Positions 8,618 to 16,763 of a stretch of DNA of 64,000 nt are shown here, one piece after another (positions within the stretch are counted from its first letter, which is position 1; every line of letters starts with the position of its first letter). This stretch comes from Thiosocius sp963759055 (lineage in GTDB: Bacteria; Pseudomonadota; Gammaproteobacteria; Chromatiales; Chromatiaceae). Location of the stretch: the NCBI GenBank assembly GCA_963759055.1, contig CAVWYD010000003.1, forward strand, positions 1 through 64,000, in the 5' to 3' direction. Below the pieces are notes generated by a model. That model saw nothing but the letters and a program-made list of their open reading frames with translations. It was not told where the DNA came from and made no database searches. Both the position numbers and the translations under genes were made by a program.

Positions 8618-8962
8618 TCAGGGCTTCGATGAGCCTTCTCCCGCAGTATCTTCATCGCCAGGCAATACCAGTGGCCGCTGCCCGCCGTGCAGCGTCGCCT
8701 TGGCCATGGCATGGGTGGCGGTAGGATTGGTAGCCAGCACCACGAGCAGAATCATGATCACCTTCACCATGTCCAGCGACCATTCCATCTGCAACAGCAG
8801 TCCGATCAACAGCAGGGGCGCCGCCAAAGTCTCGGTGACGCCGGAGGCATGGACACGCGAGTAGAAGTCCGGCATCCGAAACAACCCCACTCCACCCGTA
8901 ACGCACAGCACACTGCCAAACAGCAGGCAGAGACCGCTGAGCAACTCAAGGATCGTCGTCAT
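8618..8962 (-). CDS. mrpG: Mrp-type antiporter subunit G
   Basis: A 114-residue protein with three TM helices. The family signature GLFRMPDFYSRVHASGVTET lies near residues 26-45 and ILLVVLATNPTATHAMAKA near residue 80. The start ATG overlaps the stop of mrpF. A short hydrophilic C-terminus follows the last helix. It is part of the peripheral E-F-G module whose exact role in ion transport is not settled. Confidence 0.92.
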   Translation of the reverse strand: MTTILELLSGLCLLFGSVLCVTGGVGLFRMPDFYSRVHASGVTETLAAPLLLIGLLLQMEWSLDMVKVIMILLVVLATNPTATHAMAKATLHGGQRPLVLPGDEDTAGEGSSKP

Positions 8963-9243
8963 GCCGCCGACTCCGGACCATCGCTCTCTTCTGGCGCATT
9001 GCGGTATTCGAAGAACCGCATCACCGCGATAGTGCCGACAAAATTCAGCAGGGCGTAAAGCAGGGCCACGTCAAGATAGCTGTTCCACTTCAGGGCATAA
9101 CCGGCCAGCGCGATCAGCAGCACGGTCTTGGTGCCAAAGGAATTGGCCGCCAGCATGCGGTCGTATTCGGTCGGGCCAAGAAAGGTCCTGATCAGCGCCA
9201 GGAACATGGTCACCAGGATCGCAACGATTGCGGCGGTCAGCAT
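8959..9243 (-). CDS. mrpF: Mrp-type antiporter subunit F
   Basis: A 94-residue protein with three TM helices. Diagnostic for MrpF are the first-loop motif RTFLGPTEYDRMLAANSFGT and the late segment YLDVALLYALLNFVGTIAVM. The ATG at 9243 is used because it gives the standard N-terminus MLTAAIVAILVTMF and begins just after the mrpE stop; 36 upstream residues read from mrpE DNA in another frame. Confidence 0.92.
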   Translation of the reverse strand: MLTAAIVAILVTMFLALIRTFLGPTEYDRMLAANSFGTKTVLLIALAGYALKWNSYLDVALLYALLNFVGTIAVMRFFEYRNAPEESDGPESAA

Positions 9244-9247
9244 CGGA

Positions 9248-9715
9248 TCAGACCCGCAGGCGCTGGATCTGATGTTCCATCCCGCCTTTGCGCAGCTCCT
9301 CGATACCGTCCGGCGACAGACTGTGCACCATGAAGTGGTCTTCCCTGACATCCGTGGTCAGGGTACCCGGCGTCAGGGTGATGGAATTGGCGTACAGCGT
9401 CTTGGCCAGCGCGGAGGTGACCTTGATGTCGAGTCGCTGCCAGGTCGGCCGTATCGGCAGGGCCGGATCCCAGATCCGCCGCACCAGATCGATGTTCGAC
9501 AGCACCACTTGCCACATCAGCCATAGCAGGTAGTACAGCAGGCGCGGCCGCATCGGCAAGACGCCCAGTTCCCGGTCAACCCGGTCCATGCGCCACAGAA
9601 ACCAGGTCACGATCGCAACGGACACAACACCGAGCGACAATATCAGCGTGGTGTAATGCCCGGAGAGCAGCAACCAGACGACGGCGACGAAGAGTGCGGA
9701 TCGAATGTAGCGCAT
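9248..9715 (-). CDS. mrpE: Mrp-type antiporter subunit E
   Basis: A 155-residue protein, the first gene of the nine-gene minus-strand operon. It has two N-terminal TM helices, then the soluble domain with the conserved segment ANSITLTPGTLTTDV near residues 109-123. The operon order E-F-G-(D/E/B fusion)-C-D equals that of archaeal mbhA-mbhH. Upstream lie 540 bases without a gene, which must hold the promoter. Confidence 0.93.
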   Translation of the reverse strand: MRYIRSALFVAVVWLLLSGHYTTLILSLGVVSVAIVTWFLWRMDRVDRELGVLPMRPRLLYYLLWLMWQVVLSNIDLVRRIWDPALPIRPTWQRLDIKVTSALAKTLYANSITLTPGTLTTDVREDHFMVHSLSPDGIEELRKGGMEHQIQRLRV

Positions 9716-10257
9716 CTTATGTGTTGTTCTGTTCGGTCAAATTATGTCCGGGACAGACCCGGAGTTTCGATCTTATTTTGTTGACACAGTCCTGACCAGG
9801 GTTCGACACGTCGCAGCGCAGCGGGACCTCAGCAGATCAACAAACGCAGCATAAACGGTATTTGGTTCCGTTTAAACTGTCTTCGTGCGGGTGGCTGCGC
9901 TCCCGATCGACCTCGATCCGACCTGCGAGAAGATCGGCGATCGGTTCCTCGAGCGCCCGCGCGTCAGCGTTTTCGTCGCCTAACCGCGGCAGGCCGCCAC
10001 CCCTCCCCTACGGAGATGCACCGGGGAATACCCTCCGCAACTCGAACGAAGACTCCTATGCCAATGTTTCCACGCACATCCACGTCAGCGCCGGAGATCA
10101 CCGGCCGATATTTTTGAATTGCTGCGTCGAATCTTCTATCCTCGAATCCACTCGAAATGGATGAGAAAGAATCGTTTTTGCGGTGAAGTCTCCTTGCGGC
10201 CAGGGTGGCCGATGAGCAGTCCGAAATAAAAACAGACGCTGGTTGAGGAGGAGTGCC
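9716..10257. other. intergenic region between mrpE and the CBS gene
   Basis: About 540 bases separate two divergent genes. No complete gene was found. A minus-strand frame at about 9,850-9,990 reads acidic, gene-like protein for some 45 codons without a recognisable family and may be a remnant. A short inverted repeat AACGG/CCGTT lies at about 9,855. Promoters for both neighbours must be here but none can be placed with confidence. Confidence 0.35.
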
Positions 10258-10716
10258 GTGGACGTCAAGACAATTTTAACGGTTAAGGGCGCCGCAGTCT
10301 TTTCCGTGAAGCCGGATTCACCCATATCAGATGCGGTGAAACTCATGCATGAGAAGAAAATCGGCGCTGTGCTCGTCATAGACGATGACGGGGACAACGT
10401 ACGCGGCATACTCTCCGAACGCGACATCATTCGCGTCATAGCCAAGGAAAACTGCAACGCATTGCAGGGAGTCGTCGCAGACGCCATGACCCGGGACGTG
10501 ATCGCCTGCACCTCGGACTGCACCATGGATTCCGTCATCACCGGCATGCTCAAATTCAAGGTCCGCCACTTGCCGGTATTCAACGATGGCGAATTGATGG
10601 GATTGATCAGTGCCCGCGATGTGATGCAATACCGGATCAAGCAGCTCGAGTCGGGTACGGAGGAGCGCTTCCAGCGCTGGTTTCCAAAAGGAAAAGTCTA
10701 CCCACTCGGCGAATAG
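10258..10716 (+). CDS. tandem CBS-domain protein
   Basis: A 152-residue soluble protein made of two CBS motifs (about residues 9-65 and 73-130), forming one Bateman module that usually binds adenine nucleotides and senses energy state. Motifs include KIGAVLVIDDDGDNVRGILSERD and VRHLPVFNDGELMGLISARD. GTG at 10258 is chosen because AGGAGGAG lies 6 bp upstream; a TTG 15 bp earlier would include that site. It stands alone and faces trpE tail to tail, so its partner cannot be told from context. Confidence 0.88.
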   Translation: MDVKTILTVKGAAVFSVKPDSPISDAVKLMHEKKIGAVLVIDDDGDNVRGILSERDIIRVIAKENCNALQGVVADAMTRDVIACTSDCTMDSVITGMLKFKVRHLPVFNDGELMGLISARDVMQYRIKQLESGTEERFQRWFPKGKVYPLGE

Positions 10717-10961
10717 GCGTTTTAACGAGATGTCAGCCAAACCACAGTACAGCGCCAGGCGTCCCGGACTTGGTCGCTGCGTTCCTTCCCAATCACGGGG
10801 CGACCGGGGTACCGCTGCTCCACGCTGAGACCCCCCATCTTGCTGGATTTTCTGGAAATCTCATCCAACTCATGGCGCTGATTGCTGGGGAAAGGTCAAC
10901 GACAGGCAGCTCCACCAACCCCGGTCCGAGGGACTTGCGCACAATCTTCATCAGGAAACTG

Positions 10962-12461
10962 TCAGGCCTCCGTTCCGTCGCAGGGGTGACTCTCGAGACC
11001 CGCTTCGGCCAGCGCCACCGCGCGAAACACGGCCCGCCCCTTGTTCATGGTCTCTTTCCACTCCAGCTCAGGGACCGAGTCTGCAACCACGCCCGCACCC
11101 GCCTGGATATGCAACTGGCCCTGTTTGACCACCGCGGTGCGGATCGCGATCGCGGTATCCATATTGCCGTTCCAGGAAAGGTATCCGACGGCACCCGAGT
11201 AGACCCCCCGTTTGACCGGTTCCAGCTCGTCGATGATCTCCATGGCACGGATCTTGGGCGCTCCGGATACGGTCCCTGCCGGGAAAGTGGCACGCAATAC
11301 ATCGATGGCACTCATCCCTGCGTTCAGCTGACCCGTCACGTTGGAGACGATATGCATGACATGCGAGTAGCGCTCCACCTTCATCTTGTCGGTCAAGCGG
11401 ACGGTCCCCACCCGGGCCACCCGCCCGGCGTCGTTGCGACCGAGATCGATCAGCATCAGATGTTCGGCCAGTTCCTTGGGGTCTGCGAGCAACTCAGCCT
11501 CCAGTGCCTGGTCCTCTTCCTCGGTATGGCCACGCCGGCGGGTACCCGCCATGGGACGCACCGTCACCTCACCATCCTCGAGCCGCACCAGAATCTCCGG
11601 TGACGAACCCACGACCTGGAATTCATCAAAATCCAGGAAGTACATATATGGAGAAGGGTTCAGGCCACGCAGGGCGCGATACAGGTCCAGCGGCCGCGCA
11701 GCGAACGGGATCGACAGGCGCTGCGAGATCACCACCTGCATGCAATCACCGTCGAGAATGTACCGCTTGATCCGCTCCACCGCGCTCTTGAAACCGGCCT
11801 CGGTGAAACCGGATACGAAATCCGACTCGGTCACCTTGCGCGCGGTCTCTGCACGGTGGCGCGGCGCGCCCTGCTGCATCCGCTCGGTCAATTTTCTGAT
11901 GCGCCCATCGGCCGCCGCCAGTGTGTCTCCGCGCTCGATATCCGCATGCACAATCAGATACATGCGGCCGCTCAGATTATCGAATACCACCAGCTCATCC
12001 GACACCATCAGCAGAATATCCGGGCAGCCGAGGGGATCCGGTTTGTCCGGATTGCGCAGCCGCGGTTCGATATAGCCCACGGTGTCATAACCGAAATACC
12101 CGACCAGCCCGCCACTGAAACGCGGCATATGCGGTAGCTCCGGCACCCGGTAACGGGCCTTGAACGCCTCGACGAAAGCGAGCGGGTCCTCGACCGTCGC
12201 GGTCTCGACCGGTTCACCATCGGTCTCTACCGTCACCTGCTCGCCCGTCACCTTGAGCAGGGTGCGGCAGGGCAGGCCGATGATGGAGTAGCGCCCCCAT
12301 TTCTCGCCGCCGTGCACCGACTCGAACAGGTAGCCAAATGGGCCTTCGACCAGTTTAAGGTAGACGCTGAGCGGGGTATCGAGGTCAGCAAGCACCTCGC
12401 AAACCACGGGGATGCGGTTGTAGCCCTGCTCGATCAGGGCGTCGAATTCATTCGGGGTCAT
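10962..12461 (-). CDS. trpE: anthranilate synthase component I
   Basis: TrpE converts chorismate to anthranilate with ammonia supplied by TrpG, the committed step of tryptophan synthesis. The 499-residue product is full length. It shows the C-terminal chorismate-binding domain motifs MAGTRRRGHTEEED, LIDLGRNDAGRVARVGTVRL and FPAGTVSGAPKIRAMEIIDE, and ends with IQAGAGVVADSVPELEW. The N-terminal part contains the LVEGPFGYLFESVHGGEKWGR region that includes the Trp feedback site. It is upstream of nothing on its strand for over 1 kb, and a possible attenuator precedes it. Confidence 0.96.
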   Translation of the reverse strand: MTPNEFDALIEQGYNRIPVVCEVLADLDTPLSVYLKLVEGPFGYLFESVHGGEKWGRYSIIGLPCRTLLKVTGEQVTVETDGEPVETATVEDPLAFVEAFKARYRVPELPHMPRFSGGLVGYFGYDTVGYIEPRLRNPDKPDPLGCPDILLMVSDELVVFDNLSGRMYLIVHADIERGDTLAAADGRIRKLTERMQQGAPRHRAETARKVTESDFVSGFTEAGFKSAVERIKRYILDGDCMQVVISQRLSIPFAARPLDLYRALRGLNPSPYMYFLDFDEFQVVGSSPEILVRLEDGEVTVRPMAGTRRRGHTEEEDQALEAELLADPKELAEHLMLIDLGRNDAGRVARVGTVRLTDKMKVERYSHVMHIVSNVTGQLNAGMSAIDVLRATFPAGTVSGAPKIRAMEIIDELEPVKRGVYSGAVGYLSWNGNMDTAIAIRTAVVKQGQLHIQAGAGVVADSVPELEWKETMNKGRAVFRAVALAEAGLESHPCDGTEA

Positions 12462-12472
12462 TGTTTACTCCA

Positions 12473-12564
12473 CACACAAAAGACGGCTGAGACACCGGGC
12501 AGGATGCTCAGCCGTGCCATCGCATCTCGGGCGAAATCTGCTTGTTGTGTGCGAGATCAATCAT
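12473..12564 (-). promoter_or_regulatory. possible trpE attenuator: short leader ORF plus intrinsic-terminator-like hairpin
   Basis: On the minus strand a perfect 9-bp stem (ACGGCTGAG at 12515-12507 pairing with CTCAGCCGT at 12491-12483) is followed by CTTTTGTGTG and, 12 bp later, by the trpE start. An 18-codon ORF (12564-12508) begins MIDLAHNKQISPEM, has one Trp codon at position 16, and its stop lies inside the first arm of the stem. A ribosome waiting at that Trp codon would cover the stem. This is inference: there is only one Trp codon and no clear leader ribosome site. Confidence 0.4.
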
Positions 12565-12684
12565 TTGCTGGACACTGGGTCGGGACGGGGCGAAGCATCA
12601 ACCTTAGCCAAAAACGCCTTTATCGCCAAGGCCTTCCGCCCGATTTTCGAAGATTTCACCGCCCTTCGGGCTTCGTCGAGGAAA

Positions 12685-12720
12685 AAGTATATTGACATTT
12701 TAGTATTTTCTAATATACTT
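12685..12720 (+). promoter_or_regulatory. strong sigma-70-type promoter with overlapping inverted repeat, upstream of the sulfur globule gene
   Basis: TTGACA (12692-12697), a 16-bp spacer and TATACT (12714-12719) give a near-consensus promoter. A perfect 9-bp inverted repeat, AAGTATATT (12685-12693) and AATATACTT (12712-12720), overlaps both boxes and could bind a dimeric regulator. The surrounding 60 bp are AT-rich against a GC-rich background. The distance to the start codon is about 105 bp. Confidence 0.7.
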
Positions 12721-12825
12721 CTCCACATCGACGCACTGAACCTGCGCTCGGCCGCGGTACCAAGGCGGCAACAGAATTTTTTAACGGGCAACTGCCCACC
12801 GAAAAAAACTTTGGAGATTTGAATC

Positions 12826-13182
12826 ATGAAAAAGATCATCGCAATCGTGGCCGTCATCGCTTCCGCCCAGGCTTCGGCTTTCTGGGGCAACAACGGCTAC
12901 AACAACCAGTACAACAACGGCTACGGCTACGGCAACGGCTACAGCAACGGCGTCATGGACGGTGCAGGCGACGCTGAGGGTTCCGGCGACTTCAGCATGA
13001 GCTTCTCGGGCCGCGGCCGCACCAACATGCGTGGTTACGGCAATGGTTACGGTGCTGGCGACGGCTGGGGCCGCGGTTACAACAACTCCGCTCCTTACGG
13101 CTACGGCTACGCCCCTTACGGTTACGCCCCGGCTGCACCTGTTGCTCCGGTTGCCCCGCAGGCTGAAGCTGCTGCCGAGTAA
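12826..13182 (+). CDS. sulfur globule protein-like secreted Gly/Asn/Tyr-rich protein
   Basis: A 118-residue protein. Residues 1-18 form a signal peptide (MKKIIAIVAVIASAQASA), followed by a low-complexity body of NNGYNNQYNNGYGYG type, a central GSGDFSMSFSGRGRTNMRGYG segment, and an Ala/Pro-rich end. This matches the SgpA/SgpB envelope proteins that coat periplasmic sulfur globules in purple and other sulfur-oxidising bacteria. GGAG lies 9 bp before the ATG. A strong promoter precedes it and an intrinsic terminator follows, so it is a single, probably highly expressed gene. The family call rests on composition and pattern, not on catalytic residues. Confidence 0.8.
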   Translation: MKKIIAIVAVIASAQASAFWGNNGYNNQYNNGYGYGNGYSNGVMDGAGDAEGSGDFSMSFSGRGRTNMRGYGNGYGAGDGWGRGYNNSAPYGYGYAPYGYAPAAPVAPVAPQAEAAAE

Positions 13183-13222
13183 TCCTGCCTCAAAGCGGAT
13201 TACCCGACCGCCCCGGCGGTCA

Positions 13223-13256
13223 CGAAAAACCCCGCACTTCGGTGCGGGGTTTTTTC
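13223..13256 (+). terminator. intrinsic terminator of the sulfur globule gene
   Basis: A long perfect stem, ACCCCGCAC and GTGCGGGGT, closes on a TTCG tetraloop and runs into TTTTTT. The A-run on the 5' side makes it potentially bidirectional, so it may also serve the gph transcript reading toward it from the right. Confidence 0.9.
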
Positions 13257-13323
13257 GTTCACCCGAACGTAAAATTCGAAAGGCCCTGGCGCCCGGACCC
13301 ACCCGACAATTTATCGGCCGGCT

Positions 13324-13986
13324 TCAGATCAATGCGGACAACTCCGCCATCGAGTCGATAACCGCATCCGGCGCATATTTGCGGATGTCTTCGCCGTGGT
13401 TGTAGCCATAGCTCATACACACGATCTGGAAACCCGCGGCGCGCGCCGCGGACACATCGCTCTTGGAGTCGCCCAGCATAAGCGAATCCTCGGAGTCGAC
13501 ACCAAAATGCTCGGCCGCATGCAGCAGCGGCTTCGGGTCCGGCTTTTTCACCGGCAGCGTGTCACCACAGACCACGATACCGAACTCATCATGGATACCG
13601 AGATCCTTGAGCAAGGGAATGGTGAACTGCGCCGCCTTGTTGGTGACGCAGCCAAGCCGGTAGCCTCGCGACTTCATGTAATCGAGGCCCTCGCGCACCC
13701 CCGCGTAAAGCACCGAGCGTTTCGAGGTGTTTTCGGCATAGAGTTCGAGAAACAGCGGATACGCCTTTGCAAAGTCCTCATCACTGGGCTCTCCGTCCAA
13801 CTGGCCGACCAGGGCGCGGCGCACCAGGCGCTCCACGCCATTGCCAACCCAGTTGCGCACCTTGGCCTCGCCATGTGGTGGACGGCCGAGCTGGCGCATC
13901 ATCTCGTCGACGCAGTAGGCGAGATCCGGGACACTGTCGACCAGCGTGCCGTCGACGTCGATCAGGATCATCTTGGGTTTTTTCAA
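13324..13986 (-). CDS. gph: phosphoglycolate phosphatase (HAD superfamily)
   Basis: Removes phosphate from 2-phosphoglycolate, a waste product of Rubisco oxygenation and DNA repair. The 220-residue product has the HAD motifs in order: DVDGTLVDS near residue 9, VTNKAAQ near 114, KKPDPKPLL near 147 and GDSKSDVSAARAAG near 172. The frame can start at TTG 13986 or ATG 13971; the longer form matches family length, neither has a clear ribosome site. It lies with rpe upstream and trpE downstream, a conserved gammaproteobacterial neighbourhood, although an inserted element now separates gph from rpe. Confidence 0.92.
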   Translation of the reverse strand: MKKPKMILIDVDGTLVDSVPDLAYCVDEMMRQLGRPPHGEAKVRNWVGNGVERLVRRALVGQLDGEPSDEDFAKAYPLFLELYAENTSKRSVLYAGVREGLDYMKSRGYRLGCVTNKAAQFTIPLLKDLGIHDEFGIVVCGDTLPVKKPDPKPLLHAAEHFGVDSEDSLMLGDSKSDVSAARAAGFQIVCMSYGYNHGEDIRKYAPDAVIDSMAELSALI

Positions 13987-13994
13987 AGCTCATA

Positions 13995-14460
13995 GTCACA
14001 GGACTCAAAGGTCACAGAGCCGCAAAGGACTCAGAGGCATACTCTGTTGATTACGCGGGAAATTCCATGTCGCATCAGAGGGACATTGAAGTTGAGTCAA
14101 CAGGCCCAGGCGGCAGCTCGGTCCAGCGCAAGTAGGTCAGCACCTGCGCTCGATGCTCGGCAGTATCCGCTCCACGGTCTTCAGTTCGACGACAAGCCTA
14201 CCGGCAACCAGAAAATCAATACGATAGGCATCGTCCAGGATTTCGCCCCTTGTACCGGGCGACCAGGGGATACCACGCTTCGGCTACGGATACCGCAGAG
14301 AAAACTCTCGCGCCAATGCCGCCGAATAGCTGGACTCGAGCAAGCCTGGACCAAGATGCCGATGCACCTCGATCGCCGCCCCTATCACGATACCCGAAAG
14401 GTCCTCATCCATGAGAACTCTGCGTCCTCTGCGCTCTTTGCGTCCTCTGCGTTCTTACTC
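13995..14460. repeat. inverted heptad-type repeats flanking a GxxExxY remnant
   Basis: The left side (about 13,995-14,038) carries CACAGAGCCGCAAAGGACTC type units. The right side (about 14,415-14,456) carries CTCTGCGTCCTCTGCGCTCT type units in the opposite sense. Between them is the broken GxxExxY gene. The unit matches the repeat at 94-250. Together gene and flanks look like one mobile or formerly mobile unit lodged between gph and rpe. Confidence 0.65.
14031..14412 (-). pseudogene. GxxExxY family protein (PDDEXK-like), frameshifted remnant
   Basis: From ATG at 14412 the frame reads MDEDLSGIVIGAAIEVHRHL then GPGLLESSYSAALAREF, the family opening, and hits a stop. Other frames continue it: AWYPLVARYKG, then EILDDAYRIDFLVAGRLVVE with LKTVERILP, then AQVLTYLRWTELP, and finally NFNVPLMRHGISRVINRV to a stop at 14031. 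At least three shifts are needed, so it is a real pseudogene rather than one sequencing slip. Total length corresponds to about 127 codons, the usual size of the family, whose function is unknown. Confidence 0.8.
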
Positions 14461-14472
14461 CGCTACTACAGA

Positions 14473-15162
14473 TCAACCCGCCTTGGCCAGCTCCGCACGC
14501 ATCTCGGCAATTATGCTGTCATAGCGGTTCGGATCGGAATCCTTCGCCCCACCGAAGATGCCCGAACCGGACACAAAGGTGTCTGCACCGGCTGCGGCGA
14601 TCTCGCGGATATTGTCTACCTTCACGCCGCCGTCGATCTCGAGACGGATATCCCGGCCCGAGGCCTTGATGATTTCTTTCGCCTGCCTGAGCTTGTCGAG
14701 TGCCGAGGGAATGAAGCTCTGGCCGCCAAAACCCGGGTTGACCGACATCAGCAGGATCATGTCGATCTTGTCGATCACGTAGTCCAGGTGCGACAGCGGC
14801 GTGGCGGGGTTGAAAACGAGCCCGGCCTTGCAGCCTTCACCCTTGATCAGCTGCAGTGTGCGATCGATATGCTCAGATGCCTCAGGATGAAAGGTGATGT
14901 AGGTCGCACCCGCTGCGGCAAAATCGCCGACTATACGGTCGACCGGACTGACCATCAGATGGACATCAATCGGCGCGGTAATCCCATGCTTGCGCAGCGC
15001 ATCACACACCAGCGGCCCAATCGTCAGGTTGGGTACATAGTGATTGTCCATCACATCAAAGTGGATGATGTCGGCGCCTGCGGCCAGCACCTTGTCGCAT
15101 TCTTCGCCCAGCTTGGCAAAATCGGCGGAAAGAATGGACGGCGCAATCGCGTAATCTGCCAT
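14473..15162 (-). CDS. rpe: ribulose-phosphate 3-epimerase
   Basis: Interconverts ribulose 5-phosphate and xylulose 5-phosphate in the pentose phosphate pathway and the Calvin cycle. The 229-residue TIM barrel is full length, with APSILSADFAKLGEE at the start, FDVMDNHYVPNLTIGP (metal-binding Asp near 37), DVHLMVSPVD, MSVNPGFGGQSFIP and LEIDGGVKVDN near 175. Together with gph it fits an autotroph, though both genes are also general housekeeping genes. Confidence 0.96.
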   Translation of the reverse strand: MADYAIAPSILSADFAKLGEECDKVLAAGADIIHFDVMDNHYVPNLTIGPLVCDALRKHGITAPIDVHLMVSPVDRIVGDFAAAGATYITFHPEASEHIDRTLQLIKGEGCKAGLVFNPATPLSHLDYVIDKIDMILLMSVNPGFGGQSFIPSALDKLRQAKEIIKASGRDIRLEIDGGVKVDNIREIAAAGADTFVSGSGIFGGAKDSDPNRYDSIIAEMRAELAKAG

Positions 15163-15285
15163 TTCGTGGCTCCCTGGCCGGTGATCCGGCGCTAAACTAC
15201 TTAAAAACAGCCCCCGGCGAACCGGGCCCAGAAAATCGGACGGCTGACTTTACCGGAAAGCGTCCGCCATTGCAGCCGCTAAGAT

Positions 15286-16086
15286 ATGCCCCGAAAAATC
15301 CCCGCAAGCACAGGCTTGTTCCTGTTGATCCTTTCCGCCGCAACCCTGGCCGAACCGGTCACGAGTGACCGCCTGGCCAGCGGACTCCTCCCGTCCGGGG
15401 ACACCCGGGGGGAGATCATCGAACTCGACGCCGACGGCGGCAGTTTTATTGCGATCTTCCAGTCATCGGGTCGCGATCAGAGTCACGGCGGGATCATCCT
15501 GTTGCACGACCAGGGCACCAGCGCCAACAGCCTCGAGCTTATCCGCCCATTGCGCCTCGGTCTTTCGCAGGCCGGCTGGGATACGCTGTCGCTGCAGCTG
15601 CCTTCCACTCCCCGAGACCAGGTACGTGCAGCCTCGAAATCCAGACGAACAATCATCCTCGGGCGCCTGCAGGCTGGGCTGGCCTGGCTGAAAGCGCGCA
15701 AATCGCTGAATCAGGTGGTCGTTGCCCAGGGCGACAGCGGTGGGCCCGCATTGAAATTCGCGTCCGAGAAACCGCCGCGCGAGCTGCGGGCCCTGGTGCT
15801 GTTGAGCAGCCCCGTCGAGCCAGCCGAAGCAGATGGCGCGGCAGACGCACTGATCCGTATCAGACTCCCGGTGCTGGATATCTATGCCGAGCGCGACCAC
15901 TACGCGGTACTGGACGCCGCGCAGGCGCGCAGGAATGCAGCGGCCGGGCGCGAAGACAAGCAGTACCGCCAAGCCGAGGTGCCGGGCGCAGTGCCGGGAT
16001 TTTTCGGGCTGGAAGACAGCCTGCTGAGCCGAGTCCGCGGTTGGCTCGCGGTGAACGCCAAAGGTGATGCGATCGACACCCGGTAG
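15286..16086 (+). CDS. DUF3530-type alpha/beta-hydrolase-like exported protein
   Basis: A 266-residue protein with an N-terminal signal peptide (cleavage near residue 22). The fold pattern is alpha/beta hydrolase: HGGIILLHDQGTSANS near residue 67 resembles the oxyanion loop, VVAQGDSGGPALKFA near 145 the nucleophile elbow, and LPVLDIYAERDHYAV near 200 the acid strand. These match DUF3530 proteins of gammaproteobacteria, whose substrate is unknown. It is transcribed away from rpe and converges on the SPOR gene with only 7 bp between stops. Confidence 0.75.
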   Translation: MPRKIPASTGLFLLILSAATLAEPVTSDRLASGLLPSGDTRGEIIELDADGGSFIAIFQSSGRDQSHGGIILLHDQGTSANSLELIRPLRLGLSQAGWDTLSLQLPSTPRDQVRAASKSRRTIILGRLQAGLAWLKARKSLNQVVVAQGDSGGPALKFASEKPPRELRALVLLSSPVEPAEADGAADALIRIRLPVLDIYAERDHYAVLDAAQARRNAAAGREDKQYRQAEVPGAVPGFFGLEDSLLSRVRGWLAVNAKGDAIDTR

Positions 16087-16093
16087 ACTATGC

Positions 16094-16672
16094 TCAGTTG
16101 GCGTCGACCCGGATCACGATGCCGTTGAAACCATTGTCCGCCAGGCGCTTGCGCGCCTTGTTCAGGGCAGGTTTGCCAAGATAGGGGCCTGACCGCACGC
16201 GATATCGTGTGTCCTGGGCGCTGATCCTGGCACTCACCACCTTGGCCTCGAAACCCAGCAGCGCCAGCTGCGCCTTGAGCCTGTCCGCATCCTGCGTCTT
16301 TCGGAATGATCCCAGCTGAACAAGGTAGGTCCCGGGTGCAGATGCCGCACCACTTGGGGTGGTCACCGGCTCATGGTCCAGTTCGTCGTCGGGAACCACC
16401 ACTTCCATCTTGGGCAGCATGGTGTAGAAATCGAAGCGAGGCTTGGGTGGTGGTGGAACCTCGGCGCGTCGCGCAGGCTTCGATTCACCCTGCGGCGGAC
16501 GATCCGGCTTCGCCCCGACCCATTCACCCCCGACATCCGTCGACTGTCCCCTGAGCCAGAACAGGCCGCTGATGAAACCGCCGAGCAGCAGGCCGGTAAT
16601 CAACCAAAGCCAGCCAGGCAGGGGTTTCCTGGCCGCCTTTTTCTGCGCACGATGTTTGTAATCTCGAGGCAC
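16094..16672 (-). CDS. SPOR-domain membrane protein (FtsN-like)
   Basis: A 192-residue bitopic protein: basic cytoplasmic start, one TM helix (about residues 19-41), a Pro-rich linker, and a C-terminal SPOR domain (about 113-190) beginning GTYLVQLGSFRKTQDADRLK. SPOR domains bind denuded septal peptidoglycan, so a role in cell division is likely. The position just after argS is where many gammaproteobacteria encode FtsN or an FtsN-like protein. Confidence 0.88.
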   Translation of the reverse strand: MPRDYKHRAQKKAARKPLPGWLWLITGLLLGGFISGLFWLRGQSTDVGGEWVGAKPDRPPQGESKPARRAEVPPPPKPRFDFYTMLPKMEVVVPDDELDHEPVTTPSGAASAPGTYLVQLGSFRKTQDADRLKAQLALLGFEAKVVSARISAQDTRYRVRSGPYLGKPALNKARKRLADNGFNGIVIRVDAN

Positions 16673-16763
16673 GTTCGTTTCTGCCGGTACCGGGTGACAA
16701 AGCCCGAGGTGCGTATGTTCGGGGTGGGCGATTCTAGCCTGATCAGTATGCTGCTTGCGATAT

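Noticed and set aside
9850..9990. Remnant gene on the minus strand between mrpE and the CBS gene
   Set aside because: About 45 gene-like codons are readable but no family could be recognised, so it is not listed as a gene.
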